A stretch of DNA of 64,000 nt from positions 18,937,655-19,001,654 of the forward strand of contig NC_045143.1 in assembly GCF_008831285.2 (NCBI RefSeq), read 5' to 3'. The notes below the pieces were generated by a model that had not been told where the DNA came from, did not search any database, and saw only the letters and a list, made by a program, of their open reading frames with translations. Positions 34,701-47,176 of the stretch are shown here, in pieces. Numbering within the stretch: position 1 is the first letter of the stretch; each line of letters starts with the position of its first letter. The stretch comes from Nymphaea colorata (taxonomy: Eukaryota > Streptophyta > Magnoliopsida > Nymphaeales > Nymphaeaceae). Both the position numbers and the translations under genes were made by a program.

Positions 34701-35628
34701 CAACACTGTTTAGGGCTATGTGGGTGTTTTAGTTGTGGTTTAAGACCGATACGGGCCATTTTAAGGCTGATTCAGTGGTTCTTGACCCTCTTAAGCACGA
34801 TTATGGTACCGGTTCATAATATTTTGGACTCTTTTGGGCCTATTTCATTAAACCATTAAGTTTTGGATTCATGTAAGGCAATTTTGTATGTGTCACATCA
34901 TTGAATCATTTGGTTTTGGATTCAATGAATGGCAAATTTTGTATGTAAATTTTAATTCATGTATCATGTTTTGCATGTTTTAAATTTATGGGTGTACTTT
35001 AGATGAATATTTGGATTATGAATTTGATCTTTGGCCATGTCTTTTGCTTGAAATGAGTAAGTTTGTATTTTATGTCGCCAAAGTGACCTCTGTTGTACGA
35101 ATTTGCTTGTTTTGAACATTAGATGATAGTACACTTGATCCATGCGGGCAATGATCAATCCAAAGGAGGATTGTTGTTTGGTCAGGTTTAAGTATACAGG
35201 GCAATGAATATGTGATAATTTTTCAGGTTTTCATGTGAATAGTGAGTCAATCCAAAGATAGGCTCGTTGTTTGACAGGGTTAATTATCTATATTCATTGT
35301 TGACCAAGAATACCACTTGCAGTTAGTATTTCGATCCAAAGATTGGATATTAACGTTGCACCGGTACCTTGTGATGGGTTTTGGGCCATTGTGTTTAAAT
35401 TCATTTATATTTGTTATTTCATCTTTGTACGTGTATTGATTGTGAGCCTGCTTTGGTTTGTTCTTTGTACAGTGAGTTCTGCTTATATGATATTTGCAAA
35501 TTTTGAGTACTATTCCTGAGTTAAATGATTCGATTTTTTTAAGTAAGAAAAGAAAGACTGTTAAGGAAGTTGCAGTTGACCAATCATCCGTTAAGAAACA
35601 AAAAAAGCATAAGGAATGCCTATCAGGC

Positions 35629-36233
35629 TGCTTCTTTTGCAAGGTGAAGGTCATATGAAGGAGGATTGTACTGAGTAGCACGCATGGTGTGAAATGAAGG
35701 GTACACTTCTCACTTTGGTTTGTTCTGAAGTTAATTTAACTTCAGTACCCAGAAACACTTGGTGGGTAGATTCAGGTACTACTACTCACATAAGTGCCTC
35801 TATGCAAGGCTGCCTAAATTGTCAAACGCCAATTGATGCTGAAAGATTCATCTATGTGGGCGATGGCAAGAAGGCGAAAGTTGAAGCCGTAGCAGATTTT
35901 CGGTTATTGTTGAAGACTGGTTGTTATTTGAATTTGACAGAAACTTATGTGATACCGTCTTTTAGACGAAATTTGGTTTCTATTTCCTTGTTAGACAAAT
36001 TTGGTTGTTATTGTTCATTTGAAGGAAGTAGATTTAAGTTGTTTCTGCATTCAAATTTGAATTCCACTAGTTCTTTATCTGGTAGCAATAACTTCTATTT
36101 GCTTGATATAGTTGCTTCATATCATGAAACCTTGCATGTTACGTTTAGATGTACTAAAGGAAAATTAGCCAATGAGAATTCTATTATGTTATGGCATTGG
36201 CGCTTAGGACATATCTCCAAAAAGAGAATATAA
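35629..36233 (+). pseudogene. Copia 1 gag zinc knuckle, protease and pre-integrase remnant
   Basis: At 35629-35669 the codons of a CCHC zinc knuckle (C-x2-C ... GH-x4-C) are present but split by a one-base frameshift after the second Cys. From 35694 an open frame of 179 codons contains the aspartic protease active site WWVDSGTTTHIS (about 35759-35795) and ends with the GAG-pre-integrase signature LWHWRLGHISKKRI (about 36192-36233), closed by a stop. The rest of gag upstream is missing. The integrase core that should follow is missing too; only 250 bp separate this frame from the RT frame. Confidence 0.85.
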
Positions 36234-36482
36234 AGGCTTATGTCAAAAGGAATTCTTAAGTCCCTTGATTTTGCATACTTTAATGTTTGCATTGAATGTA
36301 TAAAGGGAAAATGAACAAACATTAAGGGGTTATAAGTTTTATAATCCATTCAGTAAGTCTTTCTTTGAAAAGGAAAATGCCCATTTCTTTGAGGATATTG
36401 AGTTTGGGGAGGTGATCAGGTTAGAAGCATTGATCTCCATACTGAAGAACAAACTCAACAACCTCAAGAAAATCAAGTAGAG

Positions 36483-37184
36483 GTGCCACTGAGGAGATCC
36501 ACTATAGAGAGGAGAAATACAATTTCAAATGATTTTGTCTATCTCCAAAAACATGATGTTGATATGGGCTTAATGGAGGATGATCTTGTCAACCTCCAGC
36601 AAGCAAAAAAGAGTTCTAAATCTCTTGAGTGGATGGATGCCATGAATGAGGAAATAAAGTCCATGATGGATAATGACGTATGGGAAGTTGTTCCCTTGTC
36701 TGAAGGTGTGAAACCCATTGGTTGTAAATGGATATTTAAAACCAAGAGGGATTCATTAGGCAACATCGAAAGGTATAAGGTACGTCTTGTCGCTAAGGGC
36801 TTTACTCAAAAGGAAGACATTGATTATACAGAGACTTTCTTTCCAGTTTCGTTGAAAGACTCTTTCAGGACTATAATGGCACTTGTAGCTCATTTTGACT
36901 TAGAGCTGCATCAGATGGATGTTAAGACAGCGTTTCTAAATGGAGACATTGATGAAACGATATATATGGTGCAACCAGAAAACTTTGTTTCAGGAAATGC
37001 AAAAAAAATGGTCTGCAAACTCAAGAAATCCATCTATGGGCTAGAGCAAGATTCCTGTCAGTGGTATTACAAGTTTCATCAAGTTATAGTTTCATTTGGC
37101 TTCGAGACTAATATGGTTAATGAATGTGTATATCATAAGTTCAGTGGGGGCAAATTTATTTTTTTTTGTTTTATAAGTCGATGA
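36483..37184 (+). pseudogene. Copia 1 reverse transcriptase, active site broken
   Basis: RVT_2-type RT. Visible landmarks are WMDAMNEEIKSM, the CKWIFKTKRD block, the VRLVAKGFTQ block, LHQMDVKTAFLNGD (first catalytic Asp) and LKKSIYGL. The frame is lost in a T run (37159-37167). In the adjacent frame the catalytic YVDD site reads stop-V-D-D (37174-37185), so the Tyr codon has become TAA. RT continues in pieces at 37202-37573 (FDVKDLG, LGIQI, LSQKAYI). Confidence 0.9.
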
Positions 37185-37579
37185 TATATTGCTAGCAAGT
37201 AATGATGTGGCCATATTGTATGAAACTAAGATTTTTGTCAACAAAGTTTGATGTGAAAGATCTTGGTTGTGCATCTTTTGTATTGGGGATCCAAATATGT
37301 CGAGATCATTCTCGGGGTATTCTTGGATTATCACAAAAGGCCTACATTAATAAGGTGCTTCAGCGATATGGCATGAAGGATTGTAAACCAAGAGATACTC
37401 CAGTTGCTAAAGGAGACAAATTTAGTCTCAAACAGTGCCTTAAAATTGAAATCGAATCTAAGGAAATGGAAAGGATTTCCTATTCGTTTGTTGTGGGAAG
37501 CCTTATGTATGCTCAGGTTTGTACTTATCCGGATTGCATTTATGGTTGGAATGTTAGGCAAATACTTAAGTGATCCTGG

Positions 37580-38055
37580 TATGGATCATTGGAAAGTAGT
37601 CAAAAAGAGTTTTGAGGTACTTACAAAGAACAAAAGGTTTTATACACTCACATACAGGAAGTCAGACCAGTGGGAGATCATTGGGTATTCAGATTCTGAC
37701 TTTGCTGGGTGTCAAAACAGTAGCATAGTATGTTACGAGGCATCCAATCAAGTTTTGTGATTGCGAAATTTTGTCACGGGGTTGCGCATTATGTATAGTG
37801 TAGAAAGACCACTAAGGTTATTGTGTGACAATAATTCAGCAATCATGTACTCTAATAACAGCCACAGTTTGTCAAAGTCGAAGCACATCGACATTAAGTT
37901 TTTGGGCTGTTAAATAGAGAATATAGAATGGTCAAGTGTGTAGAGCATATTGGGACAATCTCCATGATTGCGGATCCGCTTACCAAGGGTTTAACACATA
38001 AGGTCTTTCATAAACATGTTGTTCGTATGGAGGTGTTATCCTTGGATGATGTGTA
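37580..38055 (+). pseudogene. Copia 1 RNase H remnant
   Basis: Contains YSDSDFAGC (about 37687), LLCDNNSAIMYSNN (about 37818), SKSKHIDIK and ADPLTKGL (about 37972), the usual order of the copia RNase H domain, spread over two frames with stops. The polypurine tract (aagtggaagat, 38454-38464) precedes the 3' LTR. Confidence 0.85.
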
Positions 38056-38464
38056 GGTTTAGTAGGAGTTTGTATTTTGTTTGCTCTTATGTATGGACAC
38101 ATATTCAGTTTTCTGCAGAATAAAGTTTAAAGTTCTTTGGTTCCATTCTGTGTTTATGTGTTTGTGTTTTTTATCTCCATAAGGTTTTAAAGTTGGACCA
38201 GTTGAGAATAGACATGTTGTAATCACATTACATGTAATTCTCATGTTATACATCCATATCAGATCTATATCATCGATTATGTTAAATTTGTGATCATTGA
38301 AGGTTTAGCTAATTTTGATATAGCGAATGCCGCTTTGGTTCTGTGTTGATATGATCATGGACGAGATTGGTGAAAATGACGTTTAATAAGATAGCAGTTA
38401 TGAGCTCCTAAGGTTTTATGTAATGTCTGAATGTATAAAGACATATTTGGCCCAAGTGGAAGAT

Positions 38465-38938
38465 TGTAAGATCATTTGGTGGGCCGGCATATGTCTATGA
38501 GGAATTTCAAACATTATGGCTGTTTTAAAATAAATATCCGCTTAAGTGATTGCATTTTGGGATATTACGTCATTTTAGATGGTATGGGGTAATTTTAAAA
38601 TGTATAGATACCAGTACGCAATTGCTGACTCTTTGATGGGCGGAATTCGTAATTGTCCTCTTTATAAAATGGTAGTGGTTCCTGGGGTCGTGCTATGGTT
38701 GCCTGAAACATTGGTTTTTAGGGTTTTCCTCTTTCTCATCTGAGAGAGACCTCAAATGCGCCGCAAAGACCCTGGAAGACCCTGCTGCGATCTTCCCGTG
38801 CACCAGATCAGATGGATTTAGGTACGCTTCCGCTTCAGTTTAAGGTTTTGTTTATTTCAATGATTTAGCATGAGCATGATCCTGTTTTAGGGTATATATG
38901 TTTGGTTTTGTATATGCAAAAGAAGAGAAATCCCGACA
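38465..38938 (+). repeat. 3' LTR of Copia element 1
   Basis: 474 bp, ends atcccgaca just before the second taccc. Carries the TATA word tataaaa at 38663-38669 and reads rightwards, towards the orphan SDR exon 299 bp downstream. Confidence 0.95.
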
Positions 38939-39236
38939 TACCCGTGACCCAACACCACACTTGAGGAAATTATTGAGGACATTGAAGAATAGTCTTTGAA
39001 ACAGCCTGTTTTTTCTTTTGTTTATTTTTAATGGCATGTATGTAGGTCATGTACATACATCATGAGATCATTGCATGCCACATATTATTTTCTTTTTGTG
39101 TAAAAAAAAAGGTTGCTTTTGTTGGACGACTTCCTTCATTATGTATCATTGTCACTCGGGCTCCCTCTAAATTGCTTCATCTGTCACTCGATCGATCACA
39201 CTCCATAGAAAACGCAGGAGAGAGAGGAAGAAGCCA

Positions 39237-39567
39237 ATGGGGTCGGAGGAGCCATGGAGTCGGTTGGAAGGGAAGGTGGTGCTGGTGACGGGAGCATCGT
39301 CAGGCCTCGGCCGCGAGTTCTGCCTCGACCTCGCCAAGGCTGGCTGCGACGTCGTTGCCGCGGCCCGCAGGATGGCCCTCCTCCGGTCCCTGTGTGACGA
39401 GATCGCCGCCATGCGTGACCGGTCTGGGAGCGGTGGGAGATGTGGCAGGGCGGAGTCCGTTCAGCTGGACGTCAGCACGGACGAAGGCGCGGTGGAAGAG
39501 GCCGTCAAGAAGGCATGGGCCGTCTTCAGAAGGATCGACATCCTCATCAACAATGCTGGCATCACAG
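39237..39567 (+). pseudogene. SDR tandem copy 2: intact exon 1 without its own exons 2-3
   Basis: 331 nt open from ATG to a phase-1 donor (ag|gta-type, intron from 39568), the same length and phase as exon 1 of copy 3. It encodes the N-terminal Rossmann half: TGASSGLG (18-25), the Arg-Arg pair after strand 2, LDVS and NNAG (105-108). No stop, frameshift or motif loss. The ATG is preceded by a GA-rich leader as in copies 1 and 3, but no TATA box is obvious between the Copia LTR and the ATG. I searched 39568-58800 by eye for the catalytic Ser/Tyr/Lys exon and the C-terminal exon and found neither. Read-through of the donor would give a frame that stops within about seven codons. It is either a truncated gene or an alternative first exon for the exons of copy 3 (acceptor 60015); only transcripts can decide. 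Confidence 0.85.
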
Positions 39568-42500
39568 GTACTACAATATTAGAACGATGAGGTCTTCCTT
39601 CTGGCTTGTGATTCTCTGAAGTCTCCGTTTTTCTGGGTTACTTGGTGTTCGTTAATTAATCTTGGAGAGGTTTGACGTAGGGCGGTTTAAAGAAGGATCT
39701 CCTTCATGTTCATCTTGCAATCGATATTCTTAGAAAATTTTTATGATATTTTTTTCTTTTGTTACAAAAATTAATTTTATGGACTTTCTTTTTCTCTTAT
39801 AGATCGACCACCAAATATAAATTTCAAGATCTGTGTATTGCAGATAAACTTTTGAGTCGCCGAAATTTAACATATGTTCCATAATTTGTTTGTAAGTTTT
39901 TCCTGTTTGATAAAAAAAATAACTAATGGCTATAAATAAATGCTCCCAACTTTTCGACTAGAAAAACGTGTATTCTAGTTGATAACAAAGAGAGATGTGA
40001 CTCTTAATAACTTTTCCTAACTTTCCTGGATTCTTGAAATACAACTAAAACTGTTTATGGTCGGTTAAGAATAAGTTTATTTCGTTAAGTTGATTTTTAA
40101 CTCAATAAATTACTGTTTTAAACTCTAAAAAGGTATATGAATCATGTTCGCAATAACCCTGCGGGGTAGAGGTCCGTTAACCTTTTCTTCCAAAGGTTTA
40201 TGAATCATTTCGGTGCCTAATTTTACAAGTGCATCTGAGTTCTTCTTGGTTAATCAGCCGAATAATTATACCCAGTTTTTATTAGTATTTATATTAATAA
40301 AAGTAGTGAATTTTGGCCGTAGTCACACGTAGAAAGTTATAATTATTCATGAGGGTCACTTAGGTTCATCTTGATGGAAAAGCAAGGATGTAAACTATAT
40401 TAATACTAGAAAGCTAAAATGATTATCACTATATTTTTATTTTTTATCAACCATTTATTACAATAGATCACACGGTCATCTTGAATGTGCTACGGGACTC
40501 CAAAAAAACTACGAGAACTGCCATGTCAGGTTTCACATTAATTAATCACTTCTCGACACCTGTTCACCAAATGTGGGAGCTCATTATTTGGAAAAGTGAA
40601 TTTAATTTTCGAACTTAAGCTATAAACTTACAAAAAGACATTTGATCTTCGAGTGAATAATAAACCATTGCTCAACTAAAAGTTAACCAATAGTCTCCAA
40701 GCTCAGAAAATTTTCTCAAAGAGCTACCTATTAACAGAAAACGTCATTTTTTTGTGTCAAATAAGAAATTAGGTACCCGCGTATACAGAAACACCATATC
40801 TTGACCTGTTCGGATGATATAAAGGTCTATCAATATGACTGAACTTTAAACTATAGTACAATTACACTTCTAATAGAATGCTAGAAAAAGCAAAGATAGA
40901 CAATAAACTAATTTGAAAAAAATTAATAAGAAAATAATAAAGAATAAGAACAACACTTCACTGACGAAAGCAATAAAATAACTTGTTTACCTCTCGACCC
41001 TGAGGCTAATGTAATCCAACTTCTAAACCCTATGACCAATATAATAATCTGAGATAAGTTAAATATGGATTAAAGCTAAACATTTCCAGGAAAAAACAGA
41101 ACTTACAAATCATTGACATCCTTAGTGTAACCTACCCAAAGTTTATGGAATCTTTTGAATGGCTGCCAAGTGTCCTATCTGGGGCCTACTAGGGTTTTAC
41201 CTGAAGCTAAATCTGATTTACCTAATCCTAAATAATTATCTTAAGTAAAAAGTTAAGAACTAGTATAAATCCTTATCCTAATTTAGTACTATGGTACTAT
41301 AATGCAAAGATACATAGTGAAAACCATATATTAGTTATCCCAATGTAACTAGATTAACCCTAGGTACATCTAATTGACCCTAGTAAAAGTATATAAAAAA
41401 AAAAAGAGTAAGCAATTAACTGAATTACAATAAATAAAACCTAAATTAGCCTAGACTAAAACTAAATGTATCAAAGTAAAACCATTAATTGCTCTTATAC
41501 TAATGCACCTAATCATACCTAAGTTAAAATAATAAAAGTGACTATGGAAAAAGTTATTTTATCCGAAAGTAAAACGATGAGTGGGTACCTCCTAGAGAGG
41601 TACTTTACTAAAGCAAAACAGGGCAGGTCTAGTGCTAAAACAATATAAGCTAATGTACCATAGTCCACTGTGTTGGTACCGATGCCTGTTGATTTTTCTT
41701 TTCACTGCGTTTTGCTGATGGACTCACCATAGTCCAGTGTGTAAATTCCAAATTATTGACTTGTTTAACAAAATGACTCTAAATCATGCAAAATGGCTTG
41801 CTTCTTAGAAAAGATGCAAATCATTTTATGCCTCAGGTAGGTAAATGAAATGTATTTAATTTAAAGATAAGATGTTAATCTCTTCCACCTTCCTCACTTG
41901 CTGCAAATTTCTTCCTTCGACTACATTAATTTTGTTGATTCTTTCTTCCTATCTATTGCGCGGCTGTGTGTATGAATATGACTTTTCCACTTTGCAGTCG
42001 TTTGCTACTCATAATTACATGAAACCAGTGAACACAACGACTCTGGCTTTAGCTGGTGTAGTGCCATTAACACTCAATACTTCCGCCATGGGTCGGGCAA
42101 GATAAGATGGTCAACTTTTTGGCTGAATTAGGAGCAGTCTTTCTTTTCACTGGCGCTACAAATTTTGCGCCATTAATAACAGTCCAAGTCTCCTCCCCTT
42201 TCTAGAGGTTGTTAGAGGTTGTTTGACTGCTGTCCTGCAAGACAGAAGACACCACTGTCCTGTCTCCAGGTCAAGGTTTTAGGAACAGAAAATCAATGTT
42301 CTTTTGTCCCACGTTTGATGGTATTTGATGTTTCTCTCTCTGTATGCTTCTTATTTGATATATAATGTAATGAAAGGGCTACCCAGTTTGCCATTTTAAA
42401 ATAACATTTTCAGTTATAGTCTTGAAAAAGTACGTCAACTGGTAAAAAATTTATAAATTAGCTTGCACAATGTGGTGAGTCCGGGTCAGTAACAAGGAGT

Positions 42501-42639
42501 ACAGATTAAAAAAGGTGAACTTTATTAGATCAACAAAAATAAACTAAATGTAATATCTACAACTAGTTTAATAAGAATAAAAACAACAAAAGGGAGGTCC
42601 TAGAAAAAAGATTCTAAACACTCAGCTCCAACGAGGGGC
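39568..42639. other. no gene recognised
   Basis: Follows the orphan exon; its first part is presumably old intron 1. A/T rich, with many short frames and no domain. A 77-codon frame at 41872-42105 begins with a signal-peptide-like hydrophobic run but lacks other support. Confidence 0.55.
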
Positions 42640-42892
42640 CATGGTTGGCAAACTCATGACTCAGACTTAGATCAATGAGTTGACTTGTCGATTTGATCGA
42701 ACTTTAAAATAACCTGAATCGAGCAATTCAAGACAAGTCAGTGCCGAGTCAGGCCGCATCAACAGCGAGTCGGGCCAAGTCAGGGGCAATTCAGGACCAA
42801 GCTGGGCTAAGCTTGATTCATAGCCAGGTTTTCTAGTGATCTGAATTTACTTGGGCAATTCTCGAGCCAACTCGACAAGTCCGCCAACTATG
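42640..42892. mobile_element. MITE with TIR catggttggcaaactcatg
   Basis: A 253-bp block whose left end (catggttggcaaactcatg) and right end (caagtccgccaactatg) are inverted with a few mismatches. The interior is filled with gagtcaggcc/caagtcagg words. No clean target duplication found. Not the same TIR as the gctgcac family. Confidence 0.6.
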
Positions 42893-43028
42893 TAATGGGC
42901 AAAGCTTTCACACTCAAGAGAGGTCTGAGTGCATTTACCAACTCCGTTCTAGGATGCCACTCCTATGTAATGCACCAGCGTGTAAATAAATCCAGAACAA
43001 AGAAAAACATTAAATCTTGAATGCTTAC
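42893..43028. other. short spacer before the solo LTR
   Basis: No feature recognised. Confidence 0.5.
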
Positions 43029-45846
43029 TGTTATCACCCTAAATTTTTTAAAAAATATTGTATTTGGATTGAATCCTAGACCCAAAACAAATTTGCAACT
43101 ATTCGATCAAAAATAAATTTTAAACCCAAGTTTAGATCCAAGTCAAGTGTTTCAAACTCAAAATCAAAAATCAAGTTCAAAACGACAAAATTTAAATTTA
43201 TGAGTGTCGCGTGTGCATGCACAAACCGCTCCATTGTCTTACGCTTTGTTCCCGCACCAAAATATGTTTTTGAAACTCAAAACAAAGCCAACCACTCTTT
43301 TGATACAAAAAAAATCAATTTTATTCACTTTTTTAATAAATTAAACAAAAAAGAGATTTTTCATAAAGTATAAAAAAAATGAAGGAGAGGCATGCGCAAC
43401 AAGATGTCACGCGCCCGTGCGTTATTAAATAGCATGCAAACGCAGGCCACACGACGCACGCTCGCTGACGCACGCCTGGCGCGTGCCTGCGGCTGAGCTG
43501 GGGCCTGCAAAGGACACAGGCCCCACTTCATTGATAAAAGCCACCTCCCAAGGGCAGTTTTAGGTCTGTTGGGTGGGCAATAGCCCACACCCCAAAAGGG
43601 TGTTTGCAGGGCTAATGGCTAATCTCATTTAGTCAAAACCTATTTTTTTAAAAAACAAAAAATAAATTTAAAAATAATTCAAAATTCGGATGAAAATATT
43701 GTGAAATTCAAAAAAATTGTAATTTTGAGATTTGGCTCTAAAACTCTTTATAAATACCCCTACAGTCTTCTCTCTTGGGTATGAGCTTATGGAGAAACTT
43801 TAGTGCATTCTCACTTGAAGACTTAGAGTTTTGAAGCTCTCTTCCTCCATTTCCCTCTTCTTCTTTTCTTCTCATTCTGCTTCTTCTCCAACTTGAAGCA
43901 AGCTACAACTCTTCAAAGGAGCACCAAAGATTTCTTGGAGGCCTCATCTTCATCACTTTGATGCTCTATTAAAGGTGAATCAAGGATCATTCCAAGCAAG
44001 AGGTGATCATTTTTTCCAAAATCATTCTTATTAGAGGTATCTAATCAACATCTCTCTCCATTTCTTTCATTCATTCATTCCCTTCTTCATCTTCCTATGG
44101 TCATACAAGATAGCTCTAAAATCTCTATTTTAGAGTCAAGAAGCTATTCTTGAGTGCACCGGGAGCATGAGAAGATGAGACAATATTTCACTTTTATGAT
44201 TGAATCATGTTCTCTCTCTTTCCTTGAATATTGCTTTGTTTTAAGACATTATCCATGCATAATTATCTATATGTGAATGCATAGTGAGAATGAAAGTGTG
44301 GTTTGGGGACTCTTTATCTTCATGTTGATTTTTGAGGTTGAGGGGTTTGTCCAACTTGGAGAAAACCCTCACGAATATGTATATGTTAATATGCATTTGC
44401 ATATCATCTTGCACTAGTTTTCTTTTTAATCATCCTATTAGGAACCTTAATGAGCATCTTATCATGTGGTTTAGTTTTCTTTCATACCCAACAGGAGAAG
44501 AAACATATTCCCTTATAGCAAACTAAGTAACTATGTTTTATATTCATATAGCAAAAATATTTGAAATCATGTTTTCCAAAATATTTTCGAAAAACCCTTT
44601 CTAATATGGCTTTAGAGACTTAGCTTGGACTCTTACATGAGTTCAAGCTCCCCTCCGGCCTACATCAAACTTGAAATCGGTTATTTTAAGCTATTTCTTG
44701 ATTTCGAATCTCATGAAAACACATATGTATATACATGTTATATATATATATATATATATGCACATGATGATTCCCTTTATCTTTCTCTCTCTATGTTTCC
44801 ACATTCTATTTTACAAATTTTCATATGCACATGAGTGTGTAGATACATGCGTTCTATTTCCTCTCTTTTGAATATTTTATTTTTTTTTTAAGACAAATAT
44901 CTTCCCTTACAAAATTTCTTATACATACACATGTATACATATGTGTATTTCTCTTTTCCTCTAAAAATCTCTCTTTTTATTCAAATCAATATCATTTTTT
45001 GTAAATTTTCATATATGTACATATGTGATGGCATATACATGTATATGTAATCATTTTCTATCTCTCTCTCTCTCTCTCTTTCTTTTTCTTTTTATGAGAG
45101 TATTTCATGTTTTCCATTCTTTTGAACATTTTTCTCTCAAGATCTTTTCGTTTGCCGACTTCATCAAGATCAAAACTCAAGCAATGTCTCAATATTGGAT
45201 TCATACTTGATGGTCTACAACCTCAATCCATTTTCAAAAACTTTTCATTCTTATTTATTATATTTATTATAAAATTTTAGATATATGTTATGGTAGGAAT
45301 GCTTTTAGATGAATGTTGTGGTAGGAATGCATTAATATTATAGGATCAATGCATCCATGCATTCCACTCACTCAACATCACTTATGATTACAAGCACCAC
45401 TCTAAAGAACTTAAACAAGATGAGATGGAGTTCTAACTAGGTAGTAACCGAATTAGAGCAAAACCTCAAACCTACTTAAAGTCTAAAGAGAATATTAAAG
45501 TGACTTCAAAAATGATTTCTCCAGCTTTCCAAATTTCTCAATTCTAGTTTTCTCCAAAATGTTTCATATTCTTAAGTAATTGTTCAAGAATCTTTTCAAA
45601 AGTTTGAAATATCAAACTTTCAATATTTTTTTACACTGCATATAGAATAAAAAAGATGTTTAAGTTAAAATGAAATGCATCAATGATAAACATAGTCCTT
45701 AGATTGATTACCCCAAGTAAAGGCGCGATGAACGGTTAATTCTCGTACCGATGGGCGAGTCCCTTTCTCTCCTATTTTCAAAACAAACCTTATTTTTCTA
45801 GAGCACTTCAAAAAACCAACCCACCAAAATTTTGGGGATGCGAACA
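43029..45846 (+). mobile_element. solo LTR, same Tat-type family as 24190-27525
   Basis: 2,818 bp, starts tgttatcacc and ends gcgaaca. The bases outside are cttac (before) and cttgc (after), a 5-bp target duplication with one change. There is no PBS after the right end and no internal domain on either side, so this is a recombination-derived solo LTR. It is colinear with the 5' LTR at 24190: cacatgca block, GC-rich patch (43380-43610), TATA box (tataaat, 43749-43755), tgagtgcaccggga (44151), TA and CT tracts (44738-44760, 45060-45080), ctcgtaccgatgggcgagt (about 45742). The TA- and CT-encoded frames are not genes. Confidence 0.8.
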
Positions 45847-46804
45847 CTTGCTTAACCTACAATAGTTAGTCAACCGTAACTAAGATTAAATCAAATCAAA
45901 CCACAAAATTAATTAGCAACAAATTAACCTGCAATATTAGCAATGTGAGGTTAGCATCAACAGAGCAAATACTGAAACGAAAAATAAAAACTTTCTATTT
46001 GTCCTTAGTAGCAAGAAATAAGAATAACAATTCAATAAGAATTAAGCAACAAAACAAAAGGAAAACAAAATCTATAATCATCCTAATGGCCTTCCTCATT
46101 CAACGACTAAAAACTAATAAACTCTATCACAAATAATTACAGCAAAGATTGGTCATATCCTGTCGTGGATCTACTTTCTGACACTTCCTAAATTTTCCAG
46201 CAAGAACTTTGCACCAAAAATTTTTATGAGTGCAGAGACTTTTAAGTGTTTCTATTAAACCCTCCAGTCCTACAACGATACAATGAATTGCAATAATTTT
46301 AAATCATAATTAATCTGATGTGCAGAAGCCTGCCAACAAGCAAAGGCTAAATGCAAAACATGGCCGACAGACAACTATTGGTACGGGCAACGTCCTTTGC
46401 AAATCTGATATTTGTGACCAAAAAGGAACTTGAATTTAATGAGGCATTCAATTCAACGATTAGCTCTTGAAAACTGAACTCATCTAAACTCATGCATTGG
46501 AACAAGAAATACCAAATGTAAATAAGAGCCGCTTCAAATATATCACATGAATATCACCTAAAACTTGTCCGCATTGTTCTTGAAGAAACCAGTGATAAAG
46601 GAACTTCCTTCAAATATTACACAACCATTGGAACTTCCATCGCATCCTTCAAGCCTTCAAGGGTTTAGTCTTTTCTCCTTGCTCTTATCTCTCCTCTGAT
46701 TCATATCCAGGAAAGAGGGTTTATGAAGAGTGCAAGAAAACCCCCAAATGAGTAGATGAAAAAGGGCTTCAACAAAAACCTTAAATCGTTTTTACAAACA
46801 CAGC
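45847..46804. other. no gene recognised
   Basis: A-rich intergenic sequence up to the 5' LTR of Copia element 2. No domain in any frame. Confidence 0.55.
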
Positions 46805-47176
46805 TGTTAAAGATTGTGATAAGATAAAGAAAGCAAACCATCATCTCGAGTTCTACAAATTTGGTGATAAGGCGATAAACAATGGAACTGAAGATTACGA
46901 GGAGATTAAGAAGATAAACATTATAGAACCAAAAAAAATCAAAATTGATACCTCTAATAAAAAAGCTGCCATAAATTCTGATGTTATGAAAGGAAAGAAA
47001 TCGTCATGTACTCCGGGTTGTGGCTGAATAAAAAATTTCTTTCCATTTCCGTGGATGTAGGTTCTCTTTGAACCGAACCATGTAATTTCTAGTGCCTTTT
47101 CTTTTCTTTTACTTTTTGTTTATGGTATAAGAGCTCTTTGATTTGCAGAGTTGAGTCTGTACTCATAGCATCTTCA

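Larger units (their letters stand above)
32906..38938 (+). mobile_element. Ty1/copia LTR retrotransposon 1, non-autonomous
   Basis: A 6,033-bp element with TG...CA LTRs of 474 bp at both ends and a perfect 5-bp target duplication, taccc (32901-32905 and 38939-38943). Order: LTR, PBS, long non-coding leader (GC-rich patch, then a degenerate tandem array), remnant of the gag zinc knuckle, protease, pre-integrase segment, RT, RNase H, polypurine tract, LTR. By eye the LTRs differ at about 18 of 474 positions (about 4%), so the insertion is moderately recent. Gag is almost absent and the integrase core is deleted, while RT carries a frameshift and a stop in its active site; it cannot move by itself. 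Confidence 0.95.

Noticed and set aside
39568-39590. Reading the orphan SDR exon on as a short complete protein (stop at 39588)
   Set aside because: The extension begins exactly at the conserved splice donor, so it is intron read-through and not a natural C-terminus.
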